A DNA stretch of 64,000 nt from Erysipelothrix sp. HDW6C (lineage in GTDB: Bacteria; Bacillota_I; Bacilli_A; Erysipelotrichales; Erysipelotrichaceae): the NCBI RefSeq assembly GCF_011299615.1, contig NZ_CP049861.1, positions 1,550,001 to 1,614,000 on the forward strand, in the 5' to 3' direction. The translations under genes were made by a program, and so were the position numbers. Below are positions 7,719-16,323 of the stretch, piece after piece. How positions within the stretch are numbered: the first letter of the stretch is position 1; each line of letters opens with the position of its first letter. The notes beneath the pieces were generated by a model. That model saw nothing but the letters and a program-made list of their open reading frames with translations, did not search any database and was not told the DNA's origin.

Positions 7719-9618
7719 TTAGGTCCTCCTCCAGTGTAAATTCTACATTGGTTTCAATCCAATCACGACGGGGGTCAACTTTATCTCCCATCAAAATAGA
7801 GACACGTTTATCCGCAGAAAGGAAATCGTCAATTTGTACTTGAATGAGCGAACGCGTTGATGGATCCATGGTGGTTTCCCACAATTGATCCGCGTTCATT
7901 TCTCCCAACCCTTTGTAGCGTTGAATTTCGATTTTACCATATTGTTTACGGTATACATCCAATTCTTCTTCTGTATAACAATAGTGCATGTTTTTCCCCG
8001 ACTTCACACGATAAAGTGGTGGTTGGGCAATATAAACATAACCACCTTCTACAAGTGGGCGCATGTGTCTAAAGAAGAATGTTAGTAACAATACTTGAAT
8101 ATGGGCACCATCGGTGTCCGCATCGGTCATGATAATAACTTTTTTATAATTGCTGTCTTCCAAATCAAAGTCTTTACCAACACCCGCACCCACACAGTGG
8201 ATAATGGTATTCAATTCTTCATTCTTTAAAATGTCTTCGAATTTTGCTTTTTGAGTATTAAGAACCTTACCGCGCAGTGGCAAAATAGCTTGAAACTTAC
8301 TATCACGTCCTTGTTTCGCTGAACCACCCGCTGAATCACCCTCAACCAAGAATAATTCATTTTTATTCTTGTTGCGTGTTTGTGCATTGGCAAGTTTTCC
8401 CGAAAGCAAACGTTCAATCTTACTCTTTTTCCCAGAACGTGCTTGTTCACGTGCTTTACGAGCCGCTTGACGTGCATGAGCTGCCTTTTGAATCTTGGTT
8501 ACAATCTTCATAGCCTCTTCATGATGCGTATCGAGGTAGTATGGTAATTGTTCAGAAATAACGGTATCAACAACCATACGCGCACTTGGTGTACCAAGTT
8601 TTGATTTTGTTTGACCTTCAAATTGTAGAATATGTTCAGGAATGCTAACTGAGATAATGGTTGATAAACCCTCACGGATATCGCCACCTTCAAAGTTCTT
8701 TTCCTTTTCTTTCAATAAATTATGCTTTCGCGCATACTCATTGATAACTTTTGTGAAGCCACTTCTAAAACCAGCAACATGGGTTCCACCATCATGGGTT
8801 CGAACCAAGTTAACATATGAATACGTATCTTCGTTATAGCCTTCGTTATACTGTAGTGCAATACGTACTTCTATCTCTTGATCTTCACCATTGAGAACAA
8901 TAACATCACTTAAAACATCCGTGTCTTCATGGATGTAGTTCATAAAGGCATGCAATCCATCCTCGTACATGAATTCACGAACAGTATCCGTTCGCTCATC
9001 GACGACAATGAATTCAATCCCTTGTAATAGGAACGCACTTTCTTGAACGCGTTCACAAATCGTATCATAGTTAAACTTACAGTTTTTAAAGATCGTGTCA
9101 TCCGCTTTAAAACGAACATAACTACCGATCGGTCCTTTTTCATTTAATTTTTCCAGTGGACTTGCATCTTTACCACCATTGCTAAACATCATTTGATAAG
9201 TGGCATCTTTACGATAAACCTTAACCTCAACAAACTCACTTAATGCATTTACAACTGATGCTCCAACTCCATGGAGTCCACCACTTGTTTTATACCCACC
9301 TTCAGATGAGAATTTCCCACCAGCATGGAGAACCGTAAAAATAACCTGGAGTGCACTGACACCACTTTGATGTGTCTCAATCGGCATTCCACGTCCTTGG
9401 TCTCTTATTGAAATTGTCATATCGTCTTCAATAACGATTTTGATGGATTGTCCATAACCGTTCAACGCTTCGTCAATGGCATTGTCCATAACTTCCCAGA
9501 CTAAGTGGTGTAATCCACGTTGGTCTGTTGAACCAATATACATACCTGGACGCTTACGAACAGCTTCCAATCCTTCAAGAATTTCAATACTTGATGCTGA
9601 ATAATCTTGTTTGCTCAA
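7708..9618 (-). CDS. parE: DNA topoisomerase IV subunit B
   Basis: ParE supplies ATP hydrolysis for topoisomerase IV. GHKL ATPase motifs are visible: MDNAIDEAL, DQGRGMP, and GLHGVGASVVNAL. The TOPRIM domain has the glutamate motif LVEGDSAGGSAKQGRD and the metal-binding DADTDGAHI. At 636 residues it matches other ParE proteins. The start is a TTG codon (SKQDYSASS follows), with AAAGGAG 10 bases upstream; no ATG fits the conserved N-terminus. Transcription is from an extended -10 promoter that diverges from plsY. Confidence 0.95.
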   Translation of the reverse strand: MSKQDYSASSIEILEGLEAVRKRPGMYIGSTDQRGLHHLVWEVMDNAIDEALNGYGQSIKIVIEDDMTISIRDQGRGMPIETHQSGVSALQVIFTVLHAGGKFSSEGGYKTSGGLHGVGASVVNALSEFVEVKVYRKDATYQMMFSNGGKDASPLEKLNEKGPIGSYVRFKADDTIFKNCKFNYDTICERVQESAFLLQGIEFIVVDERTDTVREFMYEDGLHAFMNYIHEDTDVLSDVIVLNGEDQEIEVRIALQYNEGYNEDTYSYVNLVRTHDGGTHVAGFRSGFTKVINEYARKHNLLKEKEKNFEGGDIREGLSTIISVSIPEHILQFEGQTKSKLGTPSARMVVDTVISEQLPYYLDTHHEEAMKIVTKIQKAAHARQAARKAREQARSGKKSKIERLLSGKLANAQTRNKNKNELFLVEGDSAGGSAKQGRDSKFQAILPLRGKVLNTQKAKFEDILKNEELNTIIHCVGAGVGKDFDLEDSNYKKVIIMTDADTDGAHIQVLLLTFFFRHMRPLVEGGYVYIAQPPLYRVKSGKNMHYCYTEEELDVYRKQYGKIEIQRYKGLGEMNADQLWETTMDPSTRSLIQVQIDDFLSADKRVSILMGDKVDPRRDWIETNVEFTLEEDLNVG

Positions 9619-9643
9619 GTTACCCCAACTCCTTTACTGCGTA

Positions 9644-9652
9644 ATTATAGCA
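9644..9652 (-). promoter_or_regulatory. extended -10 promoter of parE-parC
   Basis: TGCTATAAT on the minus strand is an extended -10 element about 26 bases before the parE start. No good -35 is seen 17 bases upstream, as is usual for this promoter class. Confidence 0.6.
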
Positions 9653-9691
9653 CGATAAGAAGCGAGTTGATAAGACTTCAATTGATTTCTT

Positions 9692-9721
9692 TTGCATGTT
9701 TGCTTTATCATGCGCTATAAT
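9692..9721 (+). promoter_or_regulatory. promoter of plsY
   Basis: TTGCAT and TATAAT are separated by 18 bases, 35 bases before the plsY ATG. It is back to back with the parE promoter. Confidence 0.65.
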
Positions 9722-9755
9722 TGGAGAGTATTTTAAAAATATCAGAGGTGAAAAT

Positions 9756-10358
9756 ATGAATTATATACTCGCTAGTGTCATTGGATACCTTTTAGGATCC
9801 ATCCCTTTTGCGCTAGTCATTGGAAAAGTTTTTTATAAAGTTGACATTCGTGAACACGGTTCGGGGAACCTTGGCGGTACCAATGCGGGCCGTACCTTAG
9901 GGAAAGAAGCAGGAATTGCTGTTACAGTATTTGACGTTCTAAAAGCGGCAATTGCAATGATGATTACCATGACATTTTCATACGATGCCATGATCTATGC
10001 TGGTTTCTTCGCAACAATTGGACATTGCTTTCCAATCTTTGCGAAATTCAAAGGTGGAAAAGCAGTTTCAACCGCGTTTGGTTTCTTGTTAAGCGTGTCG
10101 ATTTTTATTACTAAAAATCCCTTGTTACACTTCGTACTACCGCTTGCTATATTCTTCGCTTCGTTATACCTAACCAAACTTGTGTCATTGTCTTCCATGA
10201 TTGCTGTTACATTCGCTGCAATCGTCTTGGCTTTAACGCAAAATGATATGCGTGTTACGTTGGCTATGGCAATTATCGCAATGATTGTAATTGTGCGTCA
10301 TCGCGCCAATATCGGTCGCATTCGTCGTGGCGAAGAACGAAAAATTACGTGGATGTAG
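9756..10358 (+). CDS. plsY: glycerol-3-phosphate acyltransferase PlsY
   Basis: PlsY is the integral membrane enzyme that transfers acyl groups from acyl phosphate to glycerol-3-phosphate, the first committed step of phospholipid synthesis. Its signatures are visible: GSIPFA in the first membrane helix, the active-site loop GSGNLGGTNAGRTLG, and GHCFPIFAKFKGGKAV. It is 200 residues with about five membrane spans. I chose the ATG at 9756 (MNYILAS) because GAGGTG lies 6-7 bases upstream; the longer open frame from 9696 lacks a site. The substrate would come from GpsA, whose gene in this window appears frameshifted. Confidence 0.96.
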   Translation: MNYILASVIGYLLGSIPFALVIGKVFYKVDIREHGSGNLGGTNAGRTLGKEAGIAVTVFDVLKAAIAMMITMTFSYDAMIYAGFFATIGHCFPIFAKFKGGKAVSTAFGFLLSVSIFITKNPLLHFVLPLAIFFASLYLTKLVSLSSMIAVTFAAIVLALTQNDMRVTLAMAIIAMIVIVRHRANIGRIRRGEERKITWM

Positions 10359-10384
10359 AGAACTCAATGGAGTTCTCTTTTTTT
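10358..10384 (+). terminator. terminator after plsY
   Basis: GAGAACTC pairs perfectly with GAGTTCTC across an AATG loop and is followed by seven Ts; the hairpin starts at the last base of the plsY stop codon. Confidence 0.92.
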
Positions 10385-10419
10385 GTGTGTTAAACTTTAC
10401 ACAGTTAATAGGAGGATTT

Positions 10420-11268
10420 ATGGCACATACATATACATTAAAAAGGAAGGGCCTTTTCGCAACACCTTTCAGTCCACAAGACATACAAAAAATTGCCCAA
10501 CCAGAATTTCAGTTTTCAAGTTTCGATGGCAGCTACCGAATAACCGAAACTCTTGATTTCCAACATGAAGTCGCAGTTTGGACACCAGAAACAATCGGAC
10601 GTGGCTTTGGAGTACAATTTAAAGGAAAAGAGATTCTTGTACGCATGAATTATCTCGTTACCGAAAACGATATCAATGACACCTTCAGGTTCATTAACTT
10701 AATCATGGACAATTTTAAGGTGAATGTCACAGGAGAGGATGGACAATCATTTCCTACAAAGCAAACTTTAGAAAAAGAGAACCAGCGACAAAATGACTTC
10801 AATTTGCGATATGTTGCTGGAGAGGATAAAGTGTTTACCATTTTTGCAGTTAAGAATCCCATAACACTCAATTTCTCGGATTTCTCAAACGATCCGAAGC
10901 AACGAATGAAAGAATATACCGAATATCTGGATGCTAAGCAAAATTTCGACTATTACACCATGGCTCCGCGTTTTTATGAAGATAAGGATCAAAACCTCCA
11001 CGCAGTATATGTCATGACAACAGGAGTCTTATCAATCATCCCTATTGAACCCTACATCATGATGGCACGACCAGAATTTGAAGAAGCTATTAAGGATGCG
11101 TCAATCGGATTCTTTGACTACGACACCGAGGAGCGCGTCGGCCAACTTCCCTACTCGGAATTCGCTAAGTCACTTTCGTCATTGGAAAAGTATGATGAAT
11201 ACAACCTCATCCATCCTGGGATAACACGCGCAGAAATTGATATACTCCTTGATGCATATTCGGAGTAA
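10420..11268 (+). CDS. unknown soluble protein, possibly DUF4299 family
   Basis: A 282-residue protein without signal peptide or membrane segment. From memory of length and composition it resembles the DUF4299 family of Firmicutes, which has no known function; I could not test this. It starts MAHTYTLKRKGLF after a good AGGAGG site; the frame extends upstream of this ATG through the plsY terminator, which argues against a longer product. Blocks such as VAVWTPETIGRGFG, YYTMAPRFYEDKD and GVLSIIPIEPYIMMA are of mixed polarity with no catalytic motif that I can name. Its own promoter is not obvious in the 35 bases after the terminator. The ABC exporter genes follow on the same strand. Confidence 0.7.
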   Translation: MAHTYTLKRKGLFATPFSPQDIQKIAQPEFQFSSFDGSYRITETLDFQHEVAVWTPETIGRGFGVQFKGKEILVRMNYLVTENDINDTFRFINLIMDNFKVNVTGEDGQSFPTKQTLEKENQRQNDFNLRYVAGEDKVFTIFAVKNPITLNFSDFSNDPKQRMKEYTEYLDAKQNFDYYTMAPRFYEDKDQNLHAVYVMTTGVLSIIPIEPYIMMARPEFEEAIKDASIGFFDYDTEERVGQLPYSEFAKSLSSLEKYDEYNLIHPGITRAEIDILLDAYSE

Positions 11269-11351
11269 ATTAAATCTGTCGATATTGTGCCACAAGTATA
11301 GTACAACGTTACAATTTATGGTACACTGTACTCATTAAAAGGAGAAAGAAT

Positions 11352-12068
11352 ATGATTTCAATAAAAAATGTTACGAAAGTATACAGCGGCGGTCATAAGG
11401 CAGTCGACGATTTAACACTTACAATTGAACCTGGGGAAATCGTTGGTTTTATCGGACCAAACGGTGCTGGTAAAACAACAACGATAAAAATGTTGACGGG
11501 GATTCTTGCCCCAACATCCGGTGCCATTGACATCAATGGTTTTGATATTCAAAAAGATCCTCTCGGTGCAAAACGTCAATTTGGTTATGTATCCGATGAT
11601 CCCAATGCGTTCTTAAAGCTTAAGGGTATTGAGTATTTAAACTTTGTTGCGGACATTTATGGGGTCGACAATAAAGATCGCATGGAACGCATCCGCCACT
11701 TTGCTGAACTTTTGAAAATGGAAGAAGCCCTTGATGATAAGATTAGCTCTTACTCACATGGGATGCGTCAAAAAATCATGGTTATGGGTGTTCTTATTCA
11801 CGACCCTTACCTGTTAATTCTTGATGAACCTCTGACAGGACTTGATCCACAATCATCATTTGTCCTTAAGTCACTCATGCGTGAGCGCGCTGATTCTGGC
11901 AAGACCGTTTTCTTTTCCACGCACGTCCTTGAGGTAGCGGAGAAGCTTTGTGATCGTATCGCAATTATAAATCATGGGAAGATTGTTTATACCGGTACAT
12001 TGGAAGATCTCAAGAAAGAATACAATGAGCTTTCACTTGAAGAAGTATTTTTGGAGTTAACGAAATGA
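11352..12068 (+). CDS. ABC-2 type exporter, ATP-binding subunit
   Basis: A 238-residue ABC ATPase with Walker A GPNGAGKTT, signature YSHGMRQKI, Walker B LLILDEPLTGLDP and the switch histidine in STHVLE. The signature YSHGMRQ and the short C-terminal tail resemble the ATPases of ABC-2 exporters such as EcsA-like or bacteriocin-immunity transporters. The site AAGGAG precedes the ATG. The last four bases overlap the ATG of the membrane subunit. The substrate cannot be deduced. Confidence 0.92.
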   Translation: MISIKNVTKVYSGGHKAVDDLTLTIEPGEIVGFIGPNGAGKTTTIKMLTGILAPTSGAIDINGFDIQKDPLGAKRQFGYVSDDPNAFLKLKGIEYLNFVADIYGVDNKDRMERIRHFAELLKMEEALDDKISSYSHGMRQKIMVMGVLIHDPYLLILDEPLTGLDPQSSFVLKSLMRERADSGKTVFFSTHVLEVAEKLCDRIAIINHGKIVYTGTLEDLKKEYNELSLEEVFLELTK

Positions 12069-13744
12069 AACGCGTCATCGCGCTTACACGGGTTATTCTA
12101 AAATCTTCTCAAGATCAAATATTCAACACGGGGAAATCTAAGAAAAAACGCAATTCCCTTCTAACAAAAATTGGATTTGGATTTTTATTTGTGTATCTCG
12201 GCGGAATTGTAATGTTTATCTCTTATGCGATGGTACAAGCGCTTGTTAATATTGGCCAACCAGGGCTTGGAATACAACTTGTATTCACAGGGATTAACAT
12301 GTACCTCTTCTTAATGGGGATACTCATCATTCCTACCATCTTCTATTTTGCCAAAGATGTGGAACGCTATTTAGTCATGCCACTCAAACCATGGGAGATC
12401 ATGACCGCTAAGTTTCTTGCGAGCTTGATGTCAATGTATATGACAATGGCGATAATTACCATTCCTTTTGGAATCAGCTACTTCCTGGTTGCAAAACCTG
12501 GATTCCTATTTATACCCTTATATTTAATTGCGAATGTGTTCTTGCCCCTCTTACCTCTTATTATTACGGTGGCATTCACAATTCTCTTGTTCACATTTAT
12601 TCCCTTTTTCAAAAACAAAGATGTCTTTACATACGTCTCTGCTGCGATTGGAATTGCAATTGGGCTTGGATTTGCATTTCTTGGACAATCATTTGGTCCA
12701 GAAACGGGTGATTTCTTTACAAGCATCCTTTCCTCGCTTGAAAGTGGCGACAATGCCATCGTAAATGTTCTTAATACGATTTTCCCAAGCGGGGATCAAC
12801 TTGCTCGTGGAATTGTTTATCATGACTTTGTTGCCTTTCTTATTGGTATAGTAATATCTGTTGGTTCTGCAGCAATTGGTATCTTCCTAACCCAAGGCCT
12901 TTACTTCAAAGGCGTTATTGGAATTGGCGAAGGAAATGCAAAGAAACGACGTCTTTCTAATTCTGAGACATACAGTCGCAGTACAAGTAAAAAGCCACTC
13001 ATGGCAATCATGGAGTATGACTTTAAAAACATCATGAGAACGCCTGTGTTTGCGATGAACTATTTTGTAATGATTGTTATTATGCCTGTAATTATGTTCT
13101 TGCCGCTTCTTATGAGTGGTGGCATGACCAGTATTGTTGGTGCAATGCCAGAGATTCGTTCATTCTTGGATGCTATCCCTTTGGAATACTATCTTATGGG
13201 AGCAGTCTTTGGTGGTTTCTTCTTTGCCTTTGCACTCAGTGCATTCGGAACGATGACATCCACTGCTTTATCACGAGAAGGTCGCGCATTACTTCAATTC
13301 ACAGTCATGCCAATAGGACTCGATACAATTGTGAAAGCCAAGATACTTCTTGGAGCAATTTGTATGAGTGTTGTACCCATCTTATTTGGAATCGTAATTA
13401 CCATTATGTTCCGACTCAACATTCTTTATCTCGTACTTTATATCATCGCAGCGCTTGTCGGTGCTCTTTGTGAGAATGTATTGGCCATTGTATCTGATGT
13501 ATATGCTCCAAAACTTGATTGGGAAGACGAGCAACAAGCCATCAAACAAAACTTCCTTGCCGTCGTGCCAATGTTTGCGGTCATGGGAATCGGAATTGGA
13601 ATTGGCTTCTTTGCTTTCAAAGTTGGACCTGCTTTAGGTTTACCAATCGCGATGGTTCTTCTTATAGTTGTTGCAATTGTACTTTATCGTGTTTGTCTCA
13701 AAGTCGCGACAACACGTTTGTCTTTAAAACTCGAAGAACTATAA
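12065..13744 (+). CDS. ABC-2 type exporter, membrane subunit
   Basis: A 559-residue polytopic membrane protein with about twelve hydrophobic segments in two sets divided by a soluble basic stretch (KKRRLSNSETYSRSTSKK, around residues 298-315). This is twice the size of a simple ABC-2 permease and resembles the large putative ABC exporter permeases of Firmicutes. The start ATGA overlaps the ATPase stop, so the two are made together. A bidirectional terminator follows. The substrate is unknown; lipids, peptides or drugs are all possible. Confidence 0.87.
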   Translation: MKRVIALTRVILKSSQDQIFNTGKSKKKRNSLLTKIGFGFLFVYLGGIVMFISYAMVQALVNIGQPGLGIQLVFTGINMYLFLMGILIIPTIFYFAKDVERYLVMPLKPWEIMTAKFLASLMSMYMTMAIITIPFGISYFLVAKPGFLFIPLYLIANVFLPLLPLIITVAFTILLFTFIPFFKNKDVFTYVSAAIGIAIGLGFAFLGQSFGPETGDFFTSILSSLESGDNAIVNVLNTIFPSGDQLARGIVYHDFVAFLIGIVISVGSAAIGIFLTQGLYFKGVIGIGEGNAKKRRLSNSETYSRSTSKKPLMAIMEYDFKNIMRTPVFAMNYFVMIVIMPVIMFLPLLMSGGMTSIVGAMPEIRSFLDAIPLEYYLMGAVFGGFFFAFALSAFGTMTSTALSREGRALLQFTVMPIGLDTIVKAKILLGAICMSVVPILFGIVITIMFRLNILYLVLYIIAALVGALCENVLAIVSDVYAPKLDWEDEQQAIKQNFLAVVPMFAVMGIGIGIGFFAFKVGPALGLPIAMVLLIVVAIVLYRVCLKVATTRLSLKLEEL

Positions 13745-13745
13745 A

Positions 13746-13778
13746 AAAAAAAGCAGGTTTCATAAGAAATCTGCTTTT
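13746..13778. terminator. bidirectional terminator between the ABC exporter and the LEA-like gene
   Basis: The hairpin AGCAG-TTTC / GAAA-CTGCT has A runs on its left and Ts on its right, so it can end both convergent transcripts. Confidence 0.85.
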
Positions 13779-13786
13779 CATTTGTA

Positions 13787-14209
13787 TTATTTTAACGCGT
13801 CTTTTGCTTTTTCTGTTAACTCAGCAGCTTTATCTTTTGCTTCATCAACAGCCTCTGCTGCTTTTTCTTTCAAATCAGCAGCTTTTGTTTTTGCTTCACC
13901 AATTGCTTCGGCAGCAGCGGCTTCAGCTTCATCCGCTTTAACTTTTGCAGTTGCTACAGCATCATCGGCTGCTTCAGCAGCTTTCTTAGCGGTTTCTTCT
14001 GCAGAGTCTTTTGCTCCATCAAAGAAATCACCAACTTTTTCTTTTACGTCTTCAGCGACATCCCCTGCTTTTTCAACAACGTCTCCGACAACTTCTTGTG
14101 CTTTCTCAACGAAATCACCTGTTGCATCTTGAGCCTTGTCTACAAAGTCCTCAGTTGAGTCTTTTGCTTTCGTAAATAATTCTTTTGCTTTATCTAAAAT
14201 GTTACCCAT
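13787..14209 (-). CDS. LEA/apolipoprotein-like 11-residue repeat protein
   Basis: A 140-residue protein made almost wholly of Ala, Lys, Glu, Asp and Val, with no Cys, Trp, Tyr, Pro or His. From residue 15 it can be laid out in 11-residue units: AKDSTEDFVDK, AQDATGDFVEK, AQEVVGDVVEK, AGDVAEDVKEK, then looser copies to the C-terminus. This 11-residue period is that of group 3 LEA proteins and of apolipoprotein-like amphipathic helices. There is no signal peptide or membrane span. A role in desiccation or stress protection, or as a membrane-surface helix, is inference only. The gene has its own promoter and a G-rich ribosome site (AAAAGGGGG). Confidence 0.8.
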   Translation of the reverse strand: MGNILDKAKELFTKAKDSTEDFVDKAQDATGDFVEKAQEVVGDVVEKAGDVAEDVKEKVGDFFDGAKDSAEETAKKAAEAADDAVATAKVKADEAEAAAAEAIGEAKTKAADLKEKAAEAVDEAKDKAAELTEKAKDALK

Positions 14210-14234
14210 TTAGGCACCCCCTTTTGATACTTAT

Positions 14235-14263
14235 ATCATATGCCTATCAAACTGAGGGTGCAA
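14235..14263 (-). promoter_or_regulatory. promoter of the LEA-like gene
   Basis: TTGCAC and TATGAT are separated by 17 bases on the minus strand, about 25 bases upstream of the ATG. It looks like an ordinary sigma-A promoter; no general-stress sigma-B motif was seen. Confidence 0.6.
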
Positions 14264-14296
14264 CTAATGTGATTATAAAATAGTCGTGAAAAAGAA

Positions 14297-15583
14297 TTAA
14301 ACGTACCCTTGTGCCTTCATCGCATAGGCAACTTTAGCATACGCAACATGGTTGGCTCCTTTTAAGAAGTTTGTTGGTTCACCAAGTTCTTTTGCAGTGT
14401 TGCGAATTTGAACGTAGATGGACTCCATAATTGCTTTTAACTGCGTATCCACTTCTGCGAAAGTAAACGCACGCATTTGGGCATTTTGACTCATCTCGAT
14501 GCCCGACACTGCAACACCGCCGGCATTGGCTGCTTTCCCTGGTAAGTAAAGTATGTCGGATGCTTGAATTGCATCGACTGCTTCTTTTGTGAGTGGACGG
14601 TTTGCACCTTCCGCAATAATCTTGCAGCCATTGATTGCGAGCGCCTTGATATCACGTTCATTGATTTCACCCTCGGTAGCACATGGTAAAGCAATATCAC
14701 ACGGTACCGACCAGATTGGCAATTCATGAACAAATCGTGCACCCGTAAAGGTTTCAAGGGGTTCACCTTTTAGCTTATGATCGATGATGGCTTGTAGTTC
14801 AAGTCCCGCTTCATCATAAACGTAGCCACTGCGATCACTCATCGCAATAACACATGCACCCTCGGCAATAGCCTTCTCTGCAGCATAAATTGCAACGTTA
14901 CCCGATCCAGAAATTACAACACGCTTTCCTTCTAGGTCTTGTTTAATATCACGCAACAGCGCATTAACAATGTAAATTAATCCATAACCTGTAGCTTCTG
15001 TACGCCCAAGCGCACCACCAAATGCGATGTCTTTTCCAGTAAGTACGCCTTCGAAAGAATGTGTCAAGCGTTTGTAGGCACCAAACATGTACCCCACTTC
15101 ACGCTTTCCAACACCTTTATCACCAGCAGGAACATCGATTGTAGCACCAATGTGACGGTGAAGTTCAATCATGAAGTTTTGACAAAATTTCATGATTTCC
15201 GCATCTGTTTTACCCTTAGGATTAAAATCTGAACCACCCTTGGCACCACCCATCGCGATACCTGTAAGTGCATTTTTAAAGGTTTGCTCAAATGCAAGTG
15301 TCTTAAGAATATCCAGATTCACACTTGGATCGAATCGTAAACCACCTTTATAGGGACCCAAAGCACCATTGTATTGAACTCGGTATCCATAGTTAGTTTG
15401 TGTTATGCCATCACGATCAATCCAAGGAACACGAAACATAATAATGCGTTCGGCATGCAGTAATTGTTCAAGAATGGTTGGTTCAACCTCAAAACTCAGC
15501 GAACTGAAGAATTCTTGAGTCGCTTCAATAAAATATGATTCATGAGGATATTTTGCAAGAACGCGTTCAAGTGTTGTATGCAT
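14297..15583 (-). CDS. gdhA: glutamate dehydrogenase (probably NADP type)
   Basis: It interconverts 2-oxoglutarate plus ammonia and glutamate. The dehydrogenase signature region GPYKGGLRFDPSVN, the catalytic-lysine segment AMGGAKGGSDFNPKG and the downstream GRTEATGYG are all typical of the hexameric bacterial enzymes. The nucleotide-binding fold VVISGSGNVAIYAAEKAI follows. It is 428 residues from the ATG at 15583, slightly shorter than E. coli GdhA. I prefer this ATG because AGGTG lies 6 bases upstream, inside the end of yebC; a GTG at 15592 is the alternative. Cofactor preference is a guess from family resemblance. It is the last gene of the pheS-pheT-yebC unit; no clear terminator is seen after it. 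Confidence 0.93.
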   Translation of the reverse strand: MHTTLERVLAKYPHESYFIEATQEFFSSLSFEVEPTILEQLLHAERIIMFRVPWIDRDGITQTNYGYRVQYNGALGPYKGGLRFDPSVNLDILKTLAFEQTFKNALTGIAMGGAKGGSDFNPKGKTDAEIMKFCQNFMIELHRHIGATIDVPAGDKGVGKREVGYMFGAYKRLTHSFEGVLTGKDIAFGGALGRTEATGYGLIYIVNALLRDIKQDLEGKRVVISGSGNVAIYAAEKAIAEGACVIAMSDRSGYVYDEAGLELQAIIDHKLKGEPLETFTGARFVHELPIWSVPCDIALPCATEGEINERDIKALAINGCKIIAEGANRPLTKEAVDAIQASDILYLPGKAANAGGVAVSGIEMSQNAQMRAFTFAEVDTQLKAIMESIYVQIRNTAKELGEPTNFLKGANHVAYAKVAYAMKAQGYV

Positions 15584-15584
15584 G

Positions 15585-16307
15585 TTATTCACCTACCGAA
15601 ACATTGTGATAGACATTTTGAACATCTTCAACTTCATCAAGCATGGCAATCAATTTATCAAATGCTGGCATATCATCGGCTTCAATCATGACATAGTCAT
15701 GAGGTAGGTATGTAATCTCTAGTACATCAAATTGGATTTCACCAAGTTTTGACTCAATGGCTTCTTTCGCTTTATGAAGACTTGTTGTATCAACCGTAAC
15801 AGTGATTGAACCTTCTTCTAACTCAATATCTTGAAGTTCAACATCATTTTCTAACAGAACTTCCATGATTTCTTCTTCGTTGTCATATGGGAATGAAAGA
15901 ATACCCACGTGGTCATAGCCATGCATTACCGAACCACTAACACCAAATTTACCTTTAGTTTTTGTGAAACAGTTACGAACTTCACCCACAGTACGGTTGT
16001 CGTTGTCGGTTAAGCATTCAACAATAAATGTCGAAGCCCCAGGTCCAAACCCTTCATAGCTAACAGCGTGATAGCTCTCTTCAGATCCGCCTTTCGCCTT
16101 TTCAACTGCTCTCTTAATAATATCAGCCGGCACTTGTTTTGCACGGGCCTCATCGATAATACGACGTAACCCTGTATTCATTTCAGGGTCAGGCACGCCT
16201 GCCTTTGCTACCATGTAAATTTCTTTACCATAGCGTGAATATACTTTTGTTTTTGCTGCGGATGTTTTAGCCATCGCAGCCTTTCTAACTTCAAATGCGC
16301 GTCCCAT
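15585..16307 (-). CDS. yebC: YebC/PmpR family protein
   Basis: A 240-residue member of the YebC (TACO1-like) family, long annotated as transcription regulators and more recently linked to translation through difficult peptide motifs. The conserved N-terminus MGRAFEVRKAAMAKTSAAKT and the acidic C-terminal half are typical. The variant without the usual GHSKW start corresponds to the second family branch (YeeN type). AAGGAGG precedes the ATG. The gene sits 16 bases after pheT, and its stop is 1 base from the gdhA start. Confidence 0.92.
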   Translation of the reverse strand: MGRAFEVRKAAMAKTSAAKTKVYSRYGKEIYMVAKAGVPDPEMNTGLRRIIDEARAKQVPADIIKRAVEKAKGGSEESYHAVSYEGFGPGASTFIVECLTDNDNRTVGEVRNCFTKTKGKFGVSGSVMHGYDHVGILSFPYDNEEEIMEVLLENDVELQDIELEEGSITVTVDTTSLHKAKEAIESKLGEIQFDVLEITYLPHDYVMIEADDMPAFDKLIAMLDEVEDVQNVYHNVSVGE

Positions 16308-16323
16308 GGGGATTCCTCCTTCT

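Noticed and set aside
7708-9618. Missing start in parE and phoH
   Set aside because: Both have TTG starts at the expected N-terminus with good ribosome sites, so they are intact.
5250-9618. gyrA-gyrB instead of parC-parE
   Set aside because: The order (B subunit then A, overlapping by 11 bases) and lengths match the topoisomerase IV pair; gyrBA normally sits near dnaA, which is absent here. The possibility was kept only as a minor alternative.
11281-11350. Promoter of the ABC exporter
   Set aside because: Several weak matches exist (TACAAT, TACACT) but none has a good -35 at the correct distance, so no feature was called.
13787-14209. Tandem DNA repeat or CRISPR-like array in the LEA-like gene
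   Set aside because: The periodicity is at the protein level (33 bases) with divergent DNA; there are no identical repeats with unique spacers.
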